Positions 45,933 through 58,210 of a stretch of DNA of 64,000 nucleotides are shown one piece after another (the first letter of the stretch is position 1; the number at the start of each line of letters is the position of its first letter). The stretch covers positions 16,954,501 to 17,018,500 of the forward strand of contig CP142456.1 of assembly GCA_038049695.1 (NCBI GenBank). The letters run 5' to 3'. This DNA comes from Cinnamomum chago. Its lineage: Eukaryota > Streptophyta > Magnoliopsida > Laurales > Lauraceae. The position numbers and the translations under genes are program-made. The notes beneath the pieces are model-generated. The model saw only the letters and a program-made list of their open reading frames with translations, had not been told where the DNA came from and did no database searches.

Positions 45933-47939
45933 ACGACCCTCACTTGTTACAGTGAGGGTTGACAACACAGGAAATGAAGGTCGATAGCGACCACCGAAAA
46001 AATGGTAAAAAAAAGAAAGTTGGTTTTCTGTACGGGCTCCCTGTTAGGTGCGTGTTTTGCCTAATGTTCCCTGTTCGGTATAGTGCCCACCTAAAGTGTG
46101 TTTTCCGGTAAAAACCCATAATTTTTATAACGCAGTTTTTTTTTTAATTTAAGGACATGTTTGTAAACAGAGAGAATTCCTTTGTTTAGAGGATTCACTC
46201 CATCTTCTAAAATCAAAATATCCTCATGTAGGATTTGTAATGAGAATTCTGTAAGTCCATCGGGATCCGAACCCTAGAGGGGGGGTTAATAGGGTGAGCT
46301 TCTTTTATGACCAATTTTAACAATTTTAACTTCTTTAAAACAAACTAGTCACAAGTGATGATTATCAAACAAAATGCGGAAGCTTAAAGAAAACAATCAC
46401 CACAAAGCAAGCACCATCACACAAGTATTTATAGTGGTTCGGCCTCAATGCCTACATCCACTACCGGCTTGTGATCCAACACCCCACCGGATTTCCACTA
46501 TTTATGCTTTTCAATAGGCTAAGCAATAACCTTTACAACATGCTTTTCAAGGCTAAGCAATAACCTTTACAATGATGTTTTTCCAAGGCTAAACATCAAC
46601 CTATACACTATGCTTTTAAAGGCTAAGCAATAACCTCTTCAACCACAAGGTTGGTTATCTCACTAATTAGTGTCTATCATACACTTGATGGAGATTCTAT
46701 TAAGCTCATTACAGTGCCTCTTAATTAGGCGGATATGGAAGTGAAAAACAAATACACACTCACACTATGAATGCAAAGATGAAAACACATGAAGTGTGTG
46801 TGTGTGGTCCTCAATCATTTTGAAAATGAAAGCTCATAAATGTATGCCTAAGGCTTTTGAAAGTTCTAGCTCATAAAACATTTATGATTGAGGATGAAAT
46901 GCAATCACATGTTAAAAGTAACAACTTGTTAATGATATCAAAGTTACACAAGTTGTATGAAATGGATTAGCTCTAAACATGTGATGCATATGGATGTCAA
47001 TCAAATCATCAATGTAGCTCAAAACATAAAAATAGATTTGATTGAAATTAGGGGACAAATCATATGTAATTATAAATACAACTTGAAAATGATTTACCAA
47101 TCAAAGTAAGGCAAGTTGTGAAACATTAAAACAATAATACACATATGATTTGTAATGATGTTGAATCCAAAACATAAGATACATTTGAAAGAGATTTTCT
47201 TATGATGGAAAACAACAACCAAAGATTCAACAAAGTATATGAATCATGTTACATATTTCATTAACATGATCTACTTAGATTTACCAAAGATAAAGTACTA
47301 CTTTGATGAATCAATGGTGATGTATCCAAAACAATAGATCTATTCAAAATATAACACATGCTAAGGATACAACAAATTATAGATTAACATGTTACAAAGA
47401 TTTACCAATGATAAAACAAAACATGAAAACATATGATTTGTAAAGAAGTTGAATCCAAAACATAAGTTAGTTTTGAGAGAGATGTTCTTATGATGGAAAA
47501 CAACAACCAAAGATTCAACCAAGTATATGGATCATGTTACATGTGATTTCAAAGATTTTTTCATTAACATGATCTACTTAGATTTACCAAAGTTAAGTAC
47601 TACTTGGATTGAATCATATGATGTTGTATCCAAAACAATAAATCAACTCAAAACATAAAACATGTTAAGGACACAACACAAACATAGTTTAACATGCTAG
47701 AAATGATTTACCAAAAATAAAACAAAGCATGAAAACATATGATTAAGGAAGGAAGAGCCTACTTGGTGGTTTAACTTCATTAATCCAAGCTTTAGCTTTC
47801 CTAATCATCCCCTTCATCCCTTGGTTCTTTTCCCTTTTGATATGCCTCAATACCTCTCAAGGAGGGGCTTAAAATTCCCAACTTTTGGCAAGGGAAAGAA
47901 CTCATATTTATAGCAAAAAGTTGCCAACGGCTAGTCCTC

Positions 47940-48140
47940 GGTCGACCTAGACACAGGTCTCGGTCGACCGAGAACACACAACGGTCATATTTCTGACCGT
48001 TGGTGCTCCCAGGCAAATTTTGCCTGCAGTTTTCTCGGTCGACCGGGAAGGCACAACGGTCATATTTCTGACCGTTGGGGCTTCAGGCAAAATTCTGCTG
48101 CAGTGTCCTCGGTCGACCGAGACCTGTGGGTCGGTCGACC
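47940..48140. repeat. GGTCGACC palindrome cluster with duplicated hairpins
   Basis: Five ggtcgacc palindromes at 47940-47947, 47962-47969, 48037-48044, 48111-48118 and 48133-48140. Between them a segment of about 75 bp is tandemly duplicated; each copy contains an inverted repeat with arms aacggtca/tgaccgtt (47980-48001 and 48055-48076). This GC-rich block is set in an otherwise AT-rich LTR, so conservation for a regulatory or packaging role is possible but unproven. Confidence 0.85.
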
Positions 48141-48157
48141 GGCGACACTGCCGGGCC

Positions 48158-48158
<1 letters not shown>

Positions 48159-48193
<35 letters not shown>
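48159..48193. repeat. 35-base poly(C) tract
   Basis: An uninterrupted C run inside the SIRE-like solo LTR. Proline- or glycine-rich frames across it are artefacts. Length should be treated cautiously because homopolymers are error-prone in sequencing. Confidence 0.95.
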
Positions 48194-48567
48194 TTTTTTG
48201 CAAAAATTCAACTTTTCACATTTTAAAGGTATTTCTTTGGGGGACCTTTTGGCCACTAAATCAAGCTTGGAAAACATGTTTTAAAGATTCTAATGGTTTT
48301 TAAAACATGACATAAAAAGCCTAAAAAGATTCAAAATTTTTAAAACAAAGGCTTGCTTGATTTCTTGAAAACTCTTTTCTAAAACAAATGCATCCAAGAT
48401 GAAAATACAAATCATGCATAAATCAATACTTTTACAAATCTTAAAAGCAATGCATGAATAAAACAAGATTTCAAGTTTATTTAAAACAATGCAAGTGTGA
48501 GAATTCAAATGATGCTAATATGATAATGCATCCATCAAATTGCAAATACAAAATCCCTAACAAATTC

Positions 48568-51184
48568 TAGAATCAGTATTGAGAGAGGATTTCTACCATT
48601 GGCAGAATCTATGATTTAATAATTGTAAGAATTTTTTTTTTTATAATAACTCAAGATCAATGAGGAATCAAGACCTCAGCTCTATACTCGAACTTGGACG
48701 TTTTTGAGGATCAACGACAGAAGTTTGAGAAACCATCCTTTTTTATCTTTCGAAAATAATTCACGGTTTAGATCATGATTTTGGGTCCAACAGAAATCAG
48801 AAAATTGAAAAAAAAAACCATTTTTATCTCGTTTTTTACACTGTGTGAGATCAACGGTCAAGAGTATTTGGCCAATTTCTCATGATCCATGAAGAATCAG
48901 GCTGCCAAATTTTGGACTCATAGCCGTTCTAACTAGGCATTCTTAAGAGATTGGACGGTTTGTATTTCGCAAATGGGGCCCACAGAATTTCAGAAATCGT
49001 CATTCAATATTGGTCTGGACTTTTTTGCAATTATACCAAAATCTACAAGGGATCGACTGCTAATATTTGATCAAATGGACGTGTTTGCCCATTTTAAGAG
49101 GATGACCAGTTTGGATAGTGATTTTATGGCCCACATAAATGAAAAAAAAATCAAAAACATAATCAGTCCAAAATAATCTTGCGTGTTACTATGGCTCCTA
49201 TTTTCACTCCACACCCCCACCCCCCCACCCAAAAAAAAAAAAAAAAAAAAAATCATTTCCCCCTGTCTAGTGATTTCATTGCCTCCTTTTTCCTCAATAG
49301 CCTGCAATGTAGTCCAAGAGGTCATTTTTGAACCTCCTTTGGATTGACGTGGATGAATTCTTCTTGAAGGTATTCGAGGTACAATGCCTACACTTTTTTA
49401 CTAGCCAGAAACTTGGTGTTTTGCGCTATCATTGATGGGTCTACCATTGTGTTCTCTCAGCTTTCATCCAGACACCTTTATTTCATATTTCTTGCATCAG
49501 CTATCACTATTTTTACCGAGTTTCAACTATTTAGCTTCCTTTTAACTACCTACACGCTTGTCTCGAATGAGCTTCAACATTGTAGAATTTGGGCATAAGG
49601 CGATGTTATTTCTAGCCAAACAAGCCAAGTGGAATTTCAATCTCATTTTTTATTTATCCCGCCTGAGTACTTGTTGTCTCAGAGCTTGCATTGGACATTT
49701 GATCTATCTAATTTGGTGGCAAACTGCCAACAAAGGTATGTTCTATTGGTTTTCTACTGGGTGGATTTGGCTATCTTATTATATATTGTCTTGAATTGTT
49801 TCGGATACAAAAAGGTGTTATTCCAAAATAGGTGTTACAAACATGGTATAAGAACCTTGATTCTGCCAGCCGTGGGTGTAGGAACAAGTGTCCTTTGGGT
49901 ACATGCCAACTGTTTGATAAAAGGACTTAATGACTAAAGTATGAAAATTGGTCAAACAGCCAAGACTTTTTGAAAAAGTTCGAAACTTGTTAAGGATTGA
50001 TCAGCGCATAGTGGTGGTAGGGATATTGTTTGAATATGAAGTTTTTGAACTTGTATTCCATGTTTTGTAATTGTGCTTGCAATATGTATACTGATTTCTT
50101 TAGATCATGTAGAGTGTGTGCACATCATAGTAAATCTAATGAAAAATTTTCAAACTAAGATCAGTGTCGACTTCGTCGCCTAACAGAATATGCTGCCAAA
50201 CTTAATAGTTTAAATTTACGTCAATGTCGTCGCCCGACAATTTATGAACTCTTGCTGAAGATTAGAATGAGCGACGACATTGTCGCTCCATATAATCTTG
50301 AAATGCTTGGTCACATTCATGAAATGAGCGACGATGTCGATGCTCGTTGAAAAAGGGCAAAAAATAAAAATGAAAAAATTGGCGGGAAGACCGATTCTGT
50401 TTCATAAAAACTATGGGGCCTTTTTTGGTTAATGGCAATCTAAGGTAATTTCTCAAATAAATTCCTCTAAAATAGATTTATCAAACATGGCGAGGCCGGA
50501 AGGGTAGGAAATCACCTCATTAGAACCCCGCCAACTTGCGCCGTATGATAGGGCACATTTGGTCTCAATCACGAGTCAGATCCAAATCCAATCGACAAAA
50601 TCTAGGGATGCTCCTGCAAATCTGTCAGTGGTGTCCCCTTTTAAAATCTTAAGAGCCCAAAATGAAATCTCAAGTTTAATTAAATTTTGTGCATGCCACA
50701 ATGCTGAGAGGTTGGCCCCACACCCATGAGGTGTCGCAAGCTCACTTCACGAGGCCGTACAATTCTGTACGAGGAATGACCACTGAGACCTAGACGCGTG
50801 GGCTGCGATAGTTGCCTCAACGATCTGGACGAGACCCGATCCTTTGTTTCCACGTGCCCAGTCCACTTCAACCTGATCCTTTGTTTCCGAACACTTGGAT
50901 GGTCTGGAGTTATTATAGCATGCTTTGCAAACACTTGGAGGTTGTTATTCCCGCAGTCATAAAAAAAATTAAGGCAATCGACGATAGGTCCCTGAAGATT
51001 TCACTTTATGGCCTTAGATCCATAACCTTTTTTCATAGTGTGATAGGTCCTTTATCTAAATTTAAATACCTTAAATATCTAATTTACCCTTTTTTTAAAT
51101 CATATCTCATGATTAGTGAGATATGCCATTAATAATGGTTAACTACCATTTAATTGGCCGCGATTAATGATATCTCATTAATTA
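48568..51184. other. Intergenic DNA, no gene recognised
   Basis: A C/A homopolymer junction lies at 49206-49253. At about 49837, acatggtataagaacctt resembles a decayed primer-binding site after gtgttaca, hinting at an eroded LTR element, but no partner LTR was found. GACGACAT-type words recur at 50165-50345. No coding sequence is recognised. Confidence 0.35.
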
Positions 51185-51905
51185 GATTTTCAAATAAACT
51201 TCAAAAGAACGCAAATACATTAAAAAAAACTTTTAAAAAAACGCAGATAAATTTTAAAAATGAAATAATTTCTAAAAACACAATAAGTTTCAAAAGCACG
51301 CAGATAAATTTAAAAAGACACAAATAAATTTCAAAAGATCCAATTAAATTTAAAAAAAAGGTAAATAAATTTCAAAAGACGCAAATAAATTTCAAAAGAT
51401 CCAAATAAAATTCAAAAAATGTAAATAGATTTCAAAAGGCGCAAATAAATTTCAAAAGACATAATAAAATTAAAAAACACAAATAAGTTTGAAAAAAATG
51501 AAAATGCATTTTCCAAAACTAAGATAAACCAATTTTCCAAATTTTAGAAAAAAATTTCAAAAAAATCAAGTATTTTTGCCAAAACTCAGTTAAATTTATT
51601 TTAAAAAATGCAAATAAATTTAAAATTAAAGAAGTAAATAAATTTCAAAAGACACAAATAAAATTAAAAATCACAAATAGACTTAAAAGAATGCAAATAA
51701 AAATTTTCAAGAATCTCAGATAGATTTTCCAAAAAACTCAGATAAATTTTTAAAAAACTTAGATAAATTCGCCAAAAACATCGAAAGACTTCTTCAAAAA
51801 CTCAGCTAAAAATCACAAAATAGATAAATTTGTTAGAAACTCAGATAAAATTTCCTAAAACTCCAATAAACTTATCAAAAACTCAGATAAATTTGTCAAA
51901 AACTC
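51185..51905. repeat. A-rich degenerate tandem repeats
   Basis: Around thirty imperfect units of 18-25 bp built on (gc)aaataaatttcaaaaga, shifting in the right half to cagataaatttttnaaaaact. The words AAATAAA and TTCAAAA recur almost throughout. No inverted termini are seen. Confidence 0.8.
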
Positions 51906-52141
51906 AGATTTACGGGACCCGAACCCCTTGCTTGGTCGTCGTCTTTCTTATTTTGGAATATGAACCAAAACTAGAGAGCAGCAAGACACAAAAGAGCAGA
52001 GCCTTCTCCTCTTTCCATCTTCTTCTTCCTCTGCGACGGCACAACGGCAACGACGATGGAGACAGGCGGATCCTCCTTCTCCGGCGACGGGCGCTGAAAA
52101 CTGGCGAGGTCGGCCTGACTTGCAAACAGAGACGAGATTAT

Positions 52142-52395
52142 TAGTCTAATCATGTTCTCAGTATTCATTCCAAGAAGCTTCCGCAACTCTGACAGAAAAC
52201 CACATCTAATTCTCATCACTTTCGGCATCAACAATAGCAAATGCCAATGGAATTAAGGCATCATGGGCATCAATAGCTGCAACACAAAGCAGCATCCCAA
52301 AGTATTTACCTTTTAGATGTGATCTTTCAAGTTCCAGAAGAAGACGACAAGCATTGATAGAGCCATACATAGATGCACGATAGGAAATAAAGAGA
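52142..52395 (-). pseudogene. MULE transposase scrap (MuDR-type)
   Basis: The minus strand reads CRLLLELERSHLKGKYFGML, LCVAAIDAHDALIPLAFAIV, DAESDEN, a stop, then after a one-base shift FLSELRKLLGM. This is the conserved DDE block of Mutator-like transposases (LKGKY, PLAFAIVDAE, WFL). Where many relatives have a catalytic Asp (DGTHLKGKY) this copy has Glu-Arg-Ser. Only about 85 residues survive. It is flanked by GC-rich DNA on both sides with no recognisable function, and by no visible MULE termini. Confidence 0.85.
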
Positions 52396-52399
52396 CGTT

Positions 52400-53526
52400 G
52401 TTGCGATCTTCTTCTTCCTCTATCTACGTTACGTGGCAGCGACGGATCCTGTGTGCGTGAATGGCCTGTTGCTGCTCTCCTTCGTCCTCTTCTCCGGAGG
52501 CGATCTTCAGCTGTTCTTCCGTCGTCGAACTGAGACACAGTCTGCATCTTCCCTGTTTTCTGTCTACTGTTCTTCCACTTTGATCAAAGTTCTGCAATTT
52601 TGAGCATAGTGATGGCCCACCTATAGATCTGCAACATAAACCCTCTGACTTCTTCTGTGAGTTTTTGGAACCTCTGCAAGTCTTCTTCTCTGATTTCTCA
52701 ACAGAGAAACGATACCCCTTTTCTCGTCTCTCTCGAGTCCGGCGTAGCAGCGACGGCAGCACTGGGCGAATCTGGACCCGGGTTCTCGGTTTCCGTTGTC
52801 TTCCTCAAAATGGAGTATGGAATCCTCTAAGGTCCCTGCCACATTTCAAAAAAAAGAGATCAAGGATCTTTTCCGATCAACAATCGGTCCCCACAATGAA
52901 ATGAGGGAGAATGGTGAGTTGAAATTTTAAAATTCAAAATCTTATGCCTAAATAGTTTAAAGGCAAATCAGTCATGAAAATGTTTGATGTGGCATATCTA
53001 GGGACCTCTTACCAAACATATCTATGTGCGTGGACCAGAGCCCTTAAATAGAAACTACGTGGAGCAGAGCCTTGAAACGTTCCATTTCAGAAATCTTTCG
53101 CTAAATTACTCAAAAAATTTCCCTATACAACTAAGGTAATCTTGAATCCTGAGGTTTATGACCCACAAGGATTAATTCATACGTGGCACCCGATAAACTC
53201 ACACAAATACACATTAAGTAAATTTGAAGCGATTTGTAACAAAAAATATCCATTTGTCTTAATGTGTTCCCAATTATAATTTGCTTGCATATATAGAAAC
53301 CAATGGGATGCAACCTTTTAGGATTTGACTGTTAGAGAATTTAAAATTATCGTTGAGGATTTGAGTTGGTAAGAGAAACAAGAAACTCTTAATGTAACCT
53401 TTTCGAAGAGTTATTTTGGAATAATTACTAATTGGAAAATGGGCATATGGACTTAACCATCATGCTGGTTAAAGACAATAACTAGCACCCCAACTACCCG
53501 ACCCTTTATTCCTTCTTGACCCAAAA
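52400..53526. other. GC-rich leader-like DNA then unassigned sequence
   Basis: 52430-52860 is GC-rich with gcgaatctgg and cttttctcgtctctctcgag words resembling the leader of the copia element at 29700-30773. It might be another retroelement leader on the minus strand. Beyond 52860 nothing is recognised. Confidence 0.3.
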
Positions 53527-53531
53527 GTAAG

Positions 53532-55822
53532 TGTCACGACCCGGACCCGAGATCAGAGTCATTAGGGTTAACCCCCGGGTCGCGATGATAATCATACTTA
53601 CTCCCGTAAACCCGAATTAACCGAAGTTAATACGAATCTACAAGGGATCTTGCATACGTACCTGTCAATGTACAGTGCGGAATATACAAATAATATACAT
53701 TGATAACCACTAAAAATAAAATGAATCAAACTCTTTACTTTGAATAGTAAAGTTATTGTACATCATCTCAGTTTCTCACTATCAACCACTGCACATTTAA
53801 ATACAATGCAGGGGACATACTTACAATACCAAAATGATTATACAAAATAATTTTTATAAAGTTTCCAAAAGATTTTCCATGTATACGCTCTCCAATCATG
53901 TCCATTCGGCTAGACCTCCTGGAGGTAGTGAATGGGCCTCCTCCGCTGGCGGGACGGTCTCGGAGGGACCGGCATGGGCAACTGGGCCTGTAATATCACC
54001 AGTAATACGATGAATACGACGGTTCAACAAGGTATACATACATTTATACATGTTCATAATTTCTAGCAATTCACTGTTTAACAGTGCTAAACAATTCCAA
54101 TACATACCATTAATAATAACAATATACTGGCAACTACACTAGCATGAGTTTCAACTCCATTCAGTTCTTCCCAAAAGGAAGCCTTTCATTCTCATTTATT
54201 CATAATGTTCAATATTTATTAATGGCTTTTCAGTGTATGACTTTTCAGTCAATGACCTTTCGGTGCAGTGTGGTGAGATCTCCTAGTGTCTTGATCAGAG
54301 ATCACTGGTGTCCCACGGAGCTCCGGACGCTCCCATTCTCATCTACTGTAGTAGGAATAGTCATTTCATTCATTTCCCATTTCATTCAATTCAATTCAAT
54401 ACTGAGTTCGGAAACCACTAGGTAGTGCCAGACTCGTTAACAATTCACATTAATCTCAGTTTAATCCTAAACTAATTCTATAACCAACCACTAAGTGTAA
54501 TTTTGGTTATTAATGCAAAGATTACTATAGATGATATTACATATATGATTATGCATTAAGATAACCCTAGTTAACACTTATGGAGATGTAACACTAATAC
54601 TAGTCACACTTCCCTCAAGACTTATCTTAGTTCTCGTAGAATTCAAAACTCACTGCCCCAATCGCGAGGACCGTTAGGTCCGAGCGATTGGCTAAATTTT
54701 CCTCACTATGAATAATCGGGTCAATCTCTAAGCGTAAACTTTTAATCCCGGAATTCGGACTTAATTTCAATTTTCCAGACATGTTTCAGTGGTCCGGGTC
54801 GACCTGGGGTTGTAAACAAATAAATAGAGGAACAGTAAATTGGTCAGGCCATTCCGGGCCTGACCCAGTGTTCCCGGTCGACCGGCGACACTGCAGAAAC
54901 AGAACATAAGTTCTGTTCTGCAGTGTAGTGCATGGGTTTTTCACCCATTCCTTTTTCCTTCTTTCTGAACCTGATTGACAATAAAATTATAAACTTAACA
55001 AACTAACCCAAGACTAATAATCTAATTAATCTAACCCTACTTAACATCATTCATCACACTAATTACACAACCTAAATAAGGTTCAAAATCCATAAATCAC
55101 CCATAATAGCTGAATCATTATTTCTTTTCCATTACAATCCATACAAACTCCTTCATAAGCATAAACATATGTAAGTACTTGCCTTATTTGAAGTTTAGTC
55201 TTTGCTTAGCTTGGATTTGAGATAAAAATCCACTCTTTGAAGCTCTAAGTTCAAGAAGACTCAAGAAAGTGATGAGGAAGAGGGAGAAGATGAACTCCTT
55301 CACTTGATTCACACTTAATGATGAAGAAATGGAGGAAGCAAGAAGAAGAAAAAGGGTGAAACGACTGCTGTTAGGTTGCTGGAGATGAATGAACTCATTT
55401 GCGTTCATCATCTTATCTTATAAGTCCATTTTTGCATTTAACCCCCCTTAATTCTCTTTAATTCCAATTCTAGTCAAATGAAGTCCCATTTGATCCGATA
55501 TTCATCGAATGAGTCCAAGTCTTTTATGTAATTTGTCGTACTCGTAAAGATACACATGCGAGTATCAATACTTTCCGAATTCGACAAATACATATAAATC
55601 CGTATTTATACGCAACTCTTTCATTTGCTTGTTTAAGCTCCATTTCGATTCAATTTAGTTCTTAATCTTGCTTAACACTTCATTAATCCTAAATTACTTA
55701 TGGTTAGGCTAATTCAACTTCATTTGGTGATAAATCACTATTAAGTCATTTAAACCGGCTTAATTAGTATTGATCTTAATTAATTAGAGTTAATCGGGAT
55801 TAACTCGGGACGGAGCCTAACA
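53532..55822 (-). mobile_element. Solo LTR, probably Ty3/gypsy, minus strand
   Basis: 2291 bp from tgtcacgaccc to cctaaca, with a perfect duplication gtaag (53527-53531 and 55823-55827). On the minus strand it starts tgttaggctccg and ends gggtcgtgaca, a terminus shared with many plant Ty3 chromovirus LTRs. It carries two ggtcgacc palindromes (54797-54804, 54876-54883). No internal domain or coding capacity. Confidence 0.88.
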
Positions 55823-55827
55823 GTAAG

Positions 55828-56505
55828 CCAAGCCAAACAAGTACTTGGTCAACCCAAGTTACGACCAAACCAACCTAACTCAAATAGATACTAGATTAAT
55901 CCAAGGCAGGCTCAATAAATGGCAAAAGATAGAGATCTTTAATGAGTCATGAAACTCCAAGCCCATGCCATTCCATTACTATTTTGAAAATTTCTAATCA
56001 AATTTGCCTATTTAGCTTTTATAATATGATAAGTTGAGTTGTGCTACTTATATTTTATCATAATTTCTACATATATTACATTTACTTTATAATAAGTTTG
56101 CGTATATAACTTTATAATATGAAAATTTTACTTTTTTAATTAAATTAGACATCAAATAATTTATTTGCAAAAGGGTCTAAATGAAATGTTACTATTCCAA
56201 ATGGATAAGAGTTGTGAAAAAGGTCCTCACTGGCTGTTCACATGGATGATGGATCCGAATTCCGGACTATTTACCAAAAACATTGTCGGCGGTGAAAGCC
56301 GGCTCCATAGTGGAACGGACGGAAGTGCGTGTCCATGATATTGCATACCGTCATGGAGCATGATACCACACTTCTGGAATGCAACACGTGGATACATTTG
56401 AGGGCAGGGCCCCGGCTTTGGCGGGTTTTTTCCCACTTCCGCACTTTCTTGCAGTGAGGGTGGGGGACCAGCACGTGTGAGTTGAAACCTGTTTTTCATA
56501 TAATT
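55828..56505. other. Intergenic DNA, no gene recognised
   Basis: AT-rich to about 56220, then a GC-richer stretch to 56480 with open frames on both strands and no recognisable product. Confidence 0.35.
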
Positions 56506-56859
56506 TCTAAAACCATGGTTGAAAATATCAAGCCACTTCGACCGATATCTGTATACCGATTCGATATGGCTCCGATATATCGGTATCGATATTTCGGGGC
56601 CAAATATCCCCAACATTTCAGCCCATATCGGCCGAGCTATCATTTATCTCATTTTTTCCGAGATCTCGGCCGATATTTTGAAAAATATCGACTGAGATCT
56701 AATAAAAAGTGTCAAAACACTATTTTTTTCTATTTTTTTCCTCATCTTCATCTTCTTCTCATCTCCTTACTCCTTAGAGCAGCAGTCATACTCCATCACA
56801 CATCCCTTTTGCATATTTTCAAATCCCACATCTATTTCTTGAAGAAAATATTATTCAAG

Positions 56860-58203
56860 GTAAGAGAAAATCAACTTAAAGGATTTTATTATGTGTTTTT
56901 TATCTTTTATTTTTAGATGAAGCATAGAAATCATTGGGTTTGTCACTTGTGTTGTGTTATTCATTTAGAAGTTAGATTTACATACTTTCATGCTAGATCT
57001 ACTCATACCCATGATTTAAAAAAAAAAATTCAATTATTTTTTTTTAGATTTTTTAATATTTGAATTATAATATATCATTTTTTGGGGATTTCATCATAAA
57101 TATGTTCTTTTAATGATTCATGATCATCTTATGATGTGTAAATGATTGAGCTATGTACTTTTATGCTAGATCTATATATTTAAGATTTTCAAAAATGATT
57201 TTATTAAATCTTTATTTTTTCTAAAAATAATTGTTGTTACTTGTTAGAATATTTGTGATACCACAGGCTTATTAATAGTGTATAGATGATAGATCTACAT
57301 TTACTCATAGTCATAAACATGATTTAGATTTTTATTTTAATTATTTTATTTTTGAATTTTCTAATATTTGAATTATATTATATCATTTTTTGGGGATTTC
57401 ATCATAAATATGTTCTTTTAATGATTCATGATCATCTTATGATGTGTAAATGATTGAACTATGTACTTTTATGCTAGATCTATATATTTAAGATTTTTAA
57501 AAATGATTTTATTAAATCTTTATTTTTTCTAAAAATAATTGTTGTTACTTGTTAGAATATTTGTGATACCACAGGCTTATTAATAGTGTATAGATGATAG
57601 ATCTGCATTTACTCATAGTCATAAACATGATTTAGATTTTTATTTTAATTATTTTATTTTTGAATTTTCTAATATTTGAATTATATTATATCATTTTTTG
57701 GGGATTTCATCACAAATATGTTCTTTTAATGAATCATAATCATTGTATGATGTGTAAATGATTGATCCAAATACTTTTATGCTAGATCTATATATTTAAG
57801 ATTTTTAAAAATGATTTTATTAAATCTTTATTTTTTCTAAAAATAATTGTTGTTACTTGTTAGAATATTTGTGATACCACAGGCTTATTAATAGTGTATA
57901 GATGATAGATCTACATTTACTCATAGTCATAAACATGATTTAGATTTTTATTTTAATTATTTTATTTTCGGATTTTCTAATATTTGAATTATATTATATA
58001 CTTTTTTGGGGATTTCATCATAAATATGTTCTTTTAATGATTCATAATCATTGTATGGTGTGTAAATGATTGATCTACATTTATGCGAGATCTATATATA
58101 TATAGGGTTTTCAAAATGATTTTTTTTAAATCTTCTACTTTTTCTAAAAATAATTGTTGTTAGAGTATTACTATTACTATTACATGAATTTCTTATTTTA
58201 TAG
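56860..58203 (+). other. Putative leader intron of the hAT transposase gene
   Basis: A donor (caag|gtaaga) at 56860 and an acceptor (ttttatag|gaacaag) ending at 58203, just 7 bp before the transposase ATG, bound a 1344-bp AT-rich segment. Splicing is inferred from consensus sites only. Confidence 0.65.
56970..58165. repeat. 308-bp tandem repeats in the hAT leader intron
   Basis: The landmark tttgggg recurs at 57081, 57389, 57697 and 58005, a constant spacing of 308 bp. The units share gatttcatcataaatatg, tttatgctagatctatata, tgttagaatatttgtgatac and cataaacatgattta. The first two full units are nearly identical. The array is about 3.9 units, with degenerate edges. Confidence 0.95.
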
Positions 58204-58210
58204 GAACAAG

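Larger units (their letters stand above)
35949..46118. mobile_element. Pack-MULE (Mutator-like) carrying an HD-ZIP IV fragment, heavily nested
   Basis: A perfect 9-bp duplication taattttta flanks the element (35940-35948 and 46119-46127), diagnostic of Mutator-like insertion. The terminal inverted repeats are about 300 bp: left about 35949-36290; right about 42835-43031 continued at 45938-46118 because a solo LTR interrupts it. Shared words include actttaggtgggca, ttttaccattttttcg, gagcagacataaa/gagcaggcataaa and tatcagtatctcttatttt. After subtracting the CACTA (36466-42538) and the solo LTR (43032-45932) the original element was about 1.2 kb. It encodes no transposase; its cargo is a homeobox gene fragment. 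The right end has one base (a) between the cccs and the duplication, so the exact boundary is uncertain by one base. Confidence 0.88.
46250..48562 (-). mobile_element. Solo LTR, probably Ty1/copia (SIRE-like), minus strand
   Basis: 2313 bp from tgtaagtcc to cctaaca, with a perfect duplication aattc (46245-46249 and 48563-48567). Read on the minus strand it begins tgttagggattttg, typical of long copia SIRE-type LTRs. It contains several imperfect repeats: gctaagcaataacctttac words at 46500-46640, and two long segments with gatgttgtatcc/caacaaccaaagattcaac at 47180-47700. Near the right part are five ggtcgacc palindromes, two 8-bp-arm hairpins and a 35-C run. No coding capacity. Confidence 0.88.

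Noticed and set aside
48083-48303. Proline- or glycine-rich proteins across the poly(C) tract
   Set aside because: Artefact of a 35-C homopolymer inside a solo LTR; several frames are open in both directions.
49827-49880. Primer-binding-site-like acatggtataagaacc as an LTR retrotransposon start
   Set aside because: No LTR partner, polypurine tract or coding domain nearby; kept only as a note.
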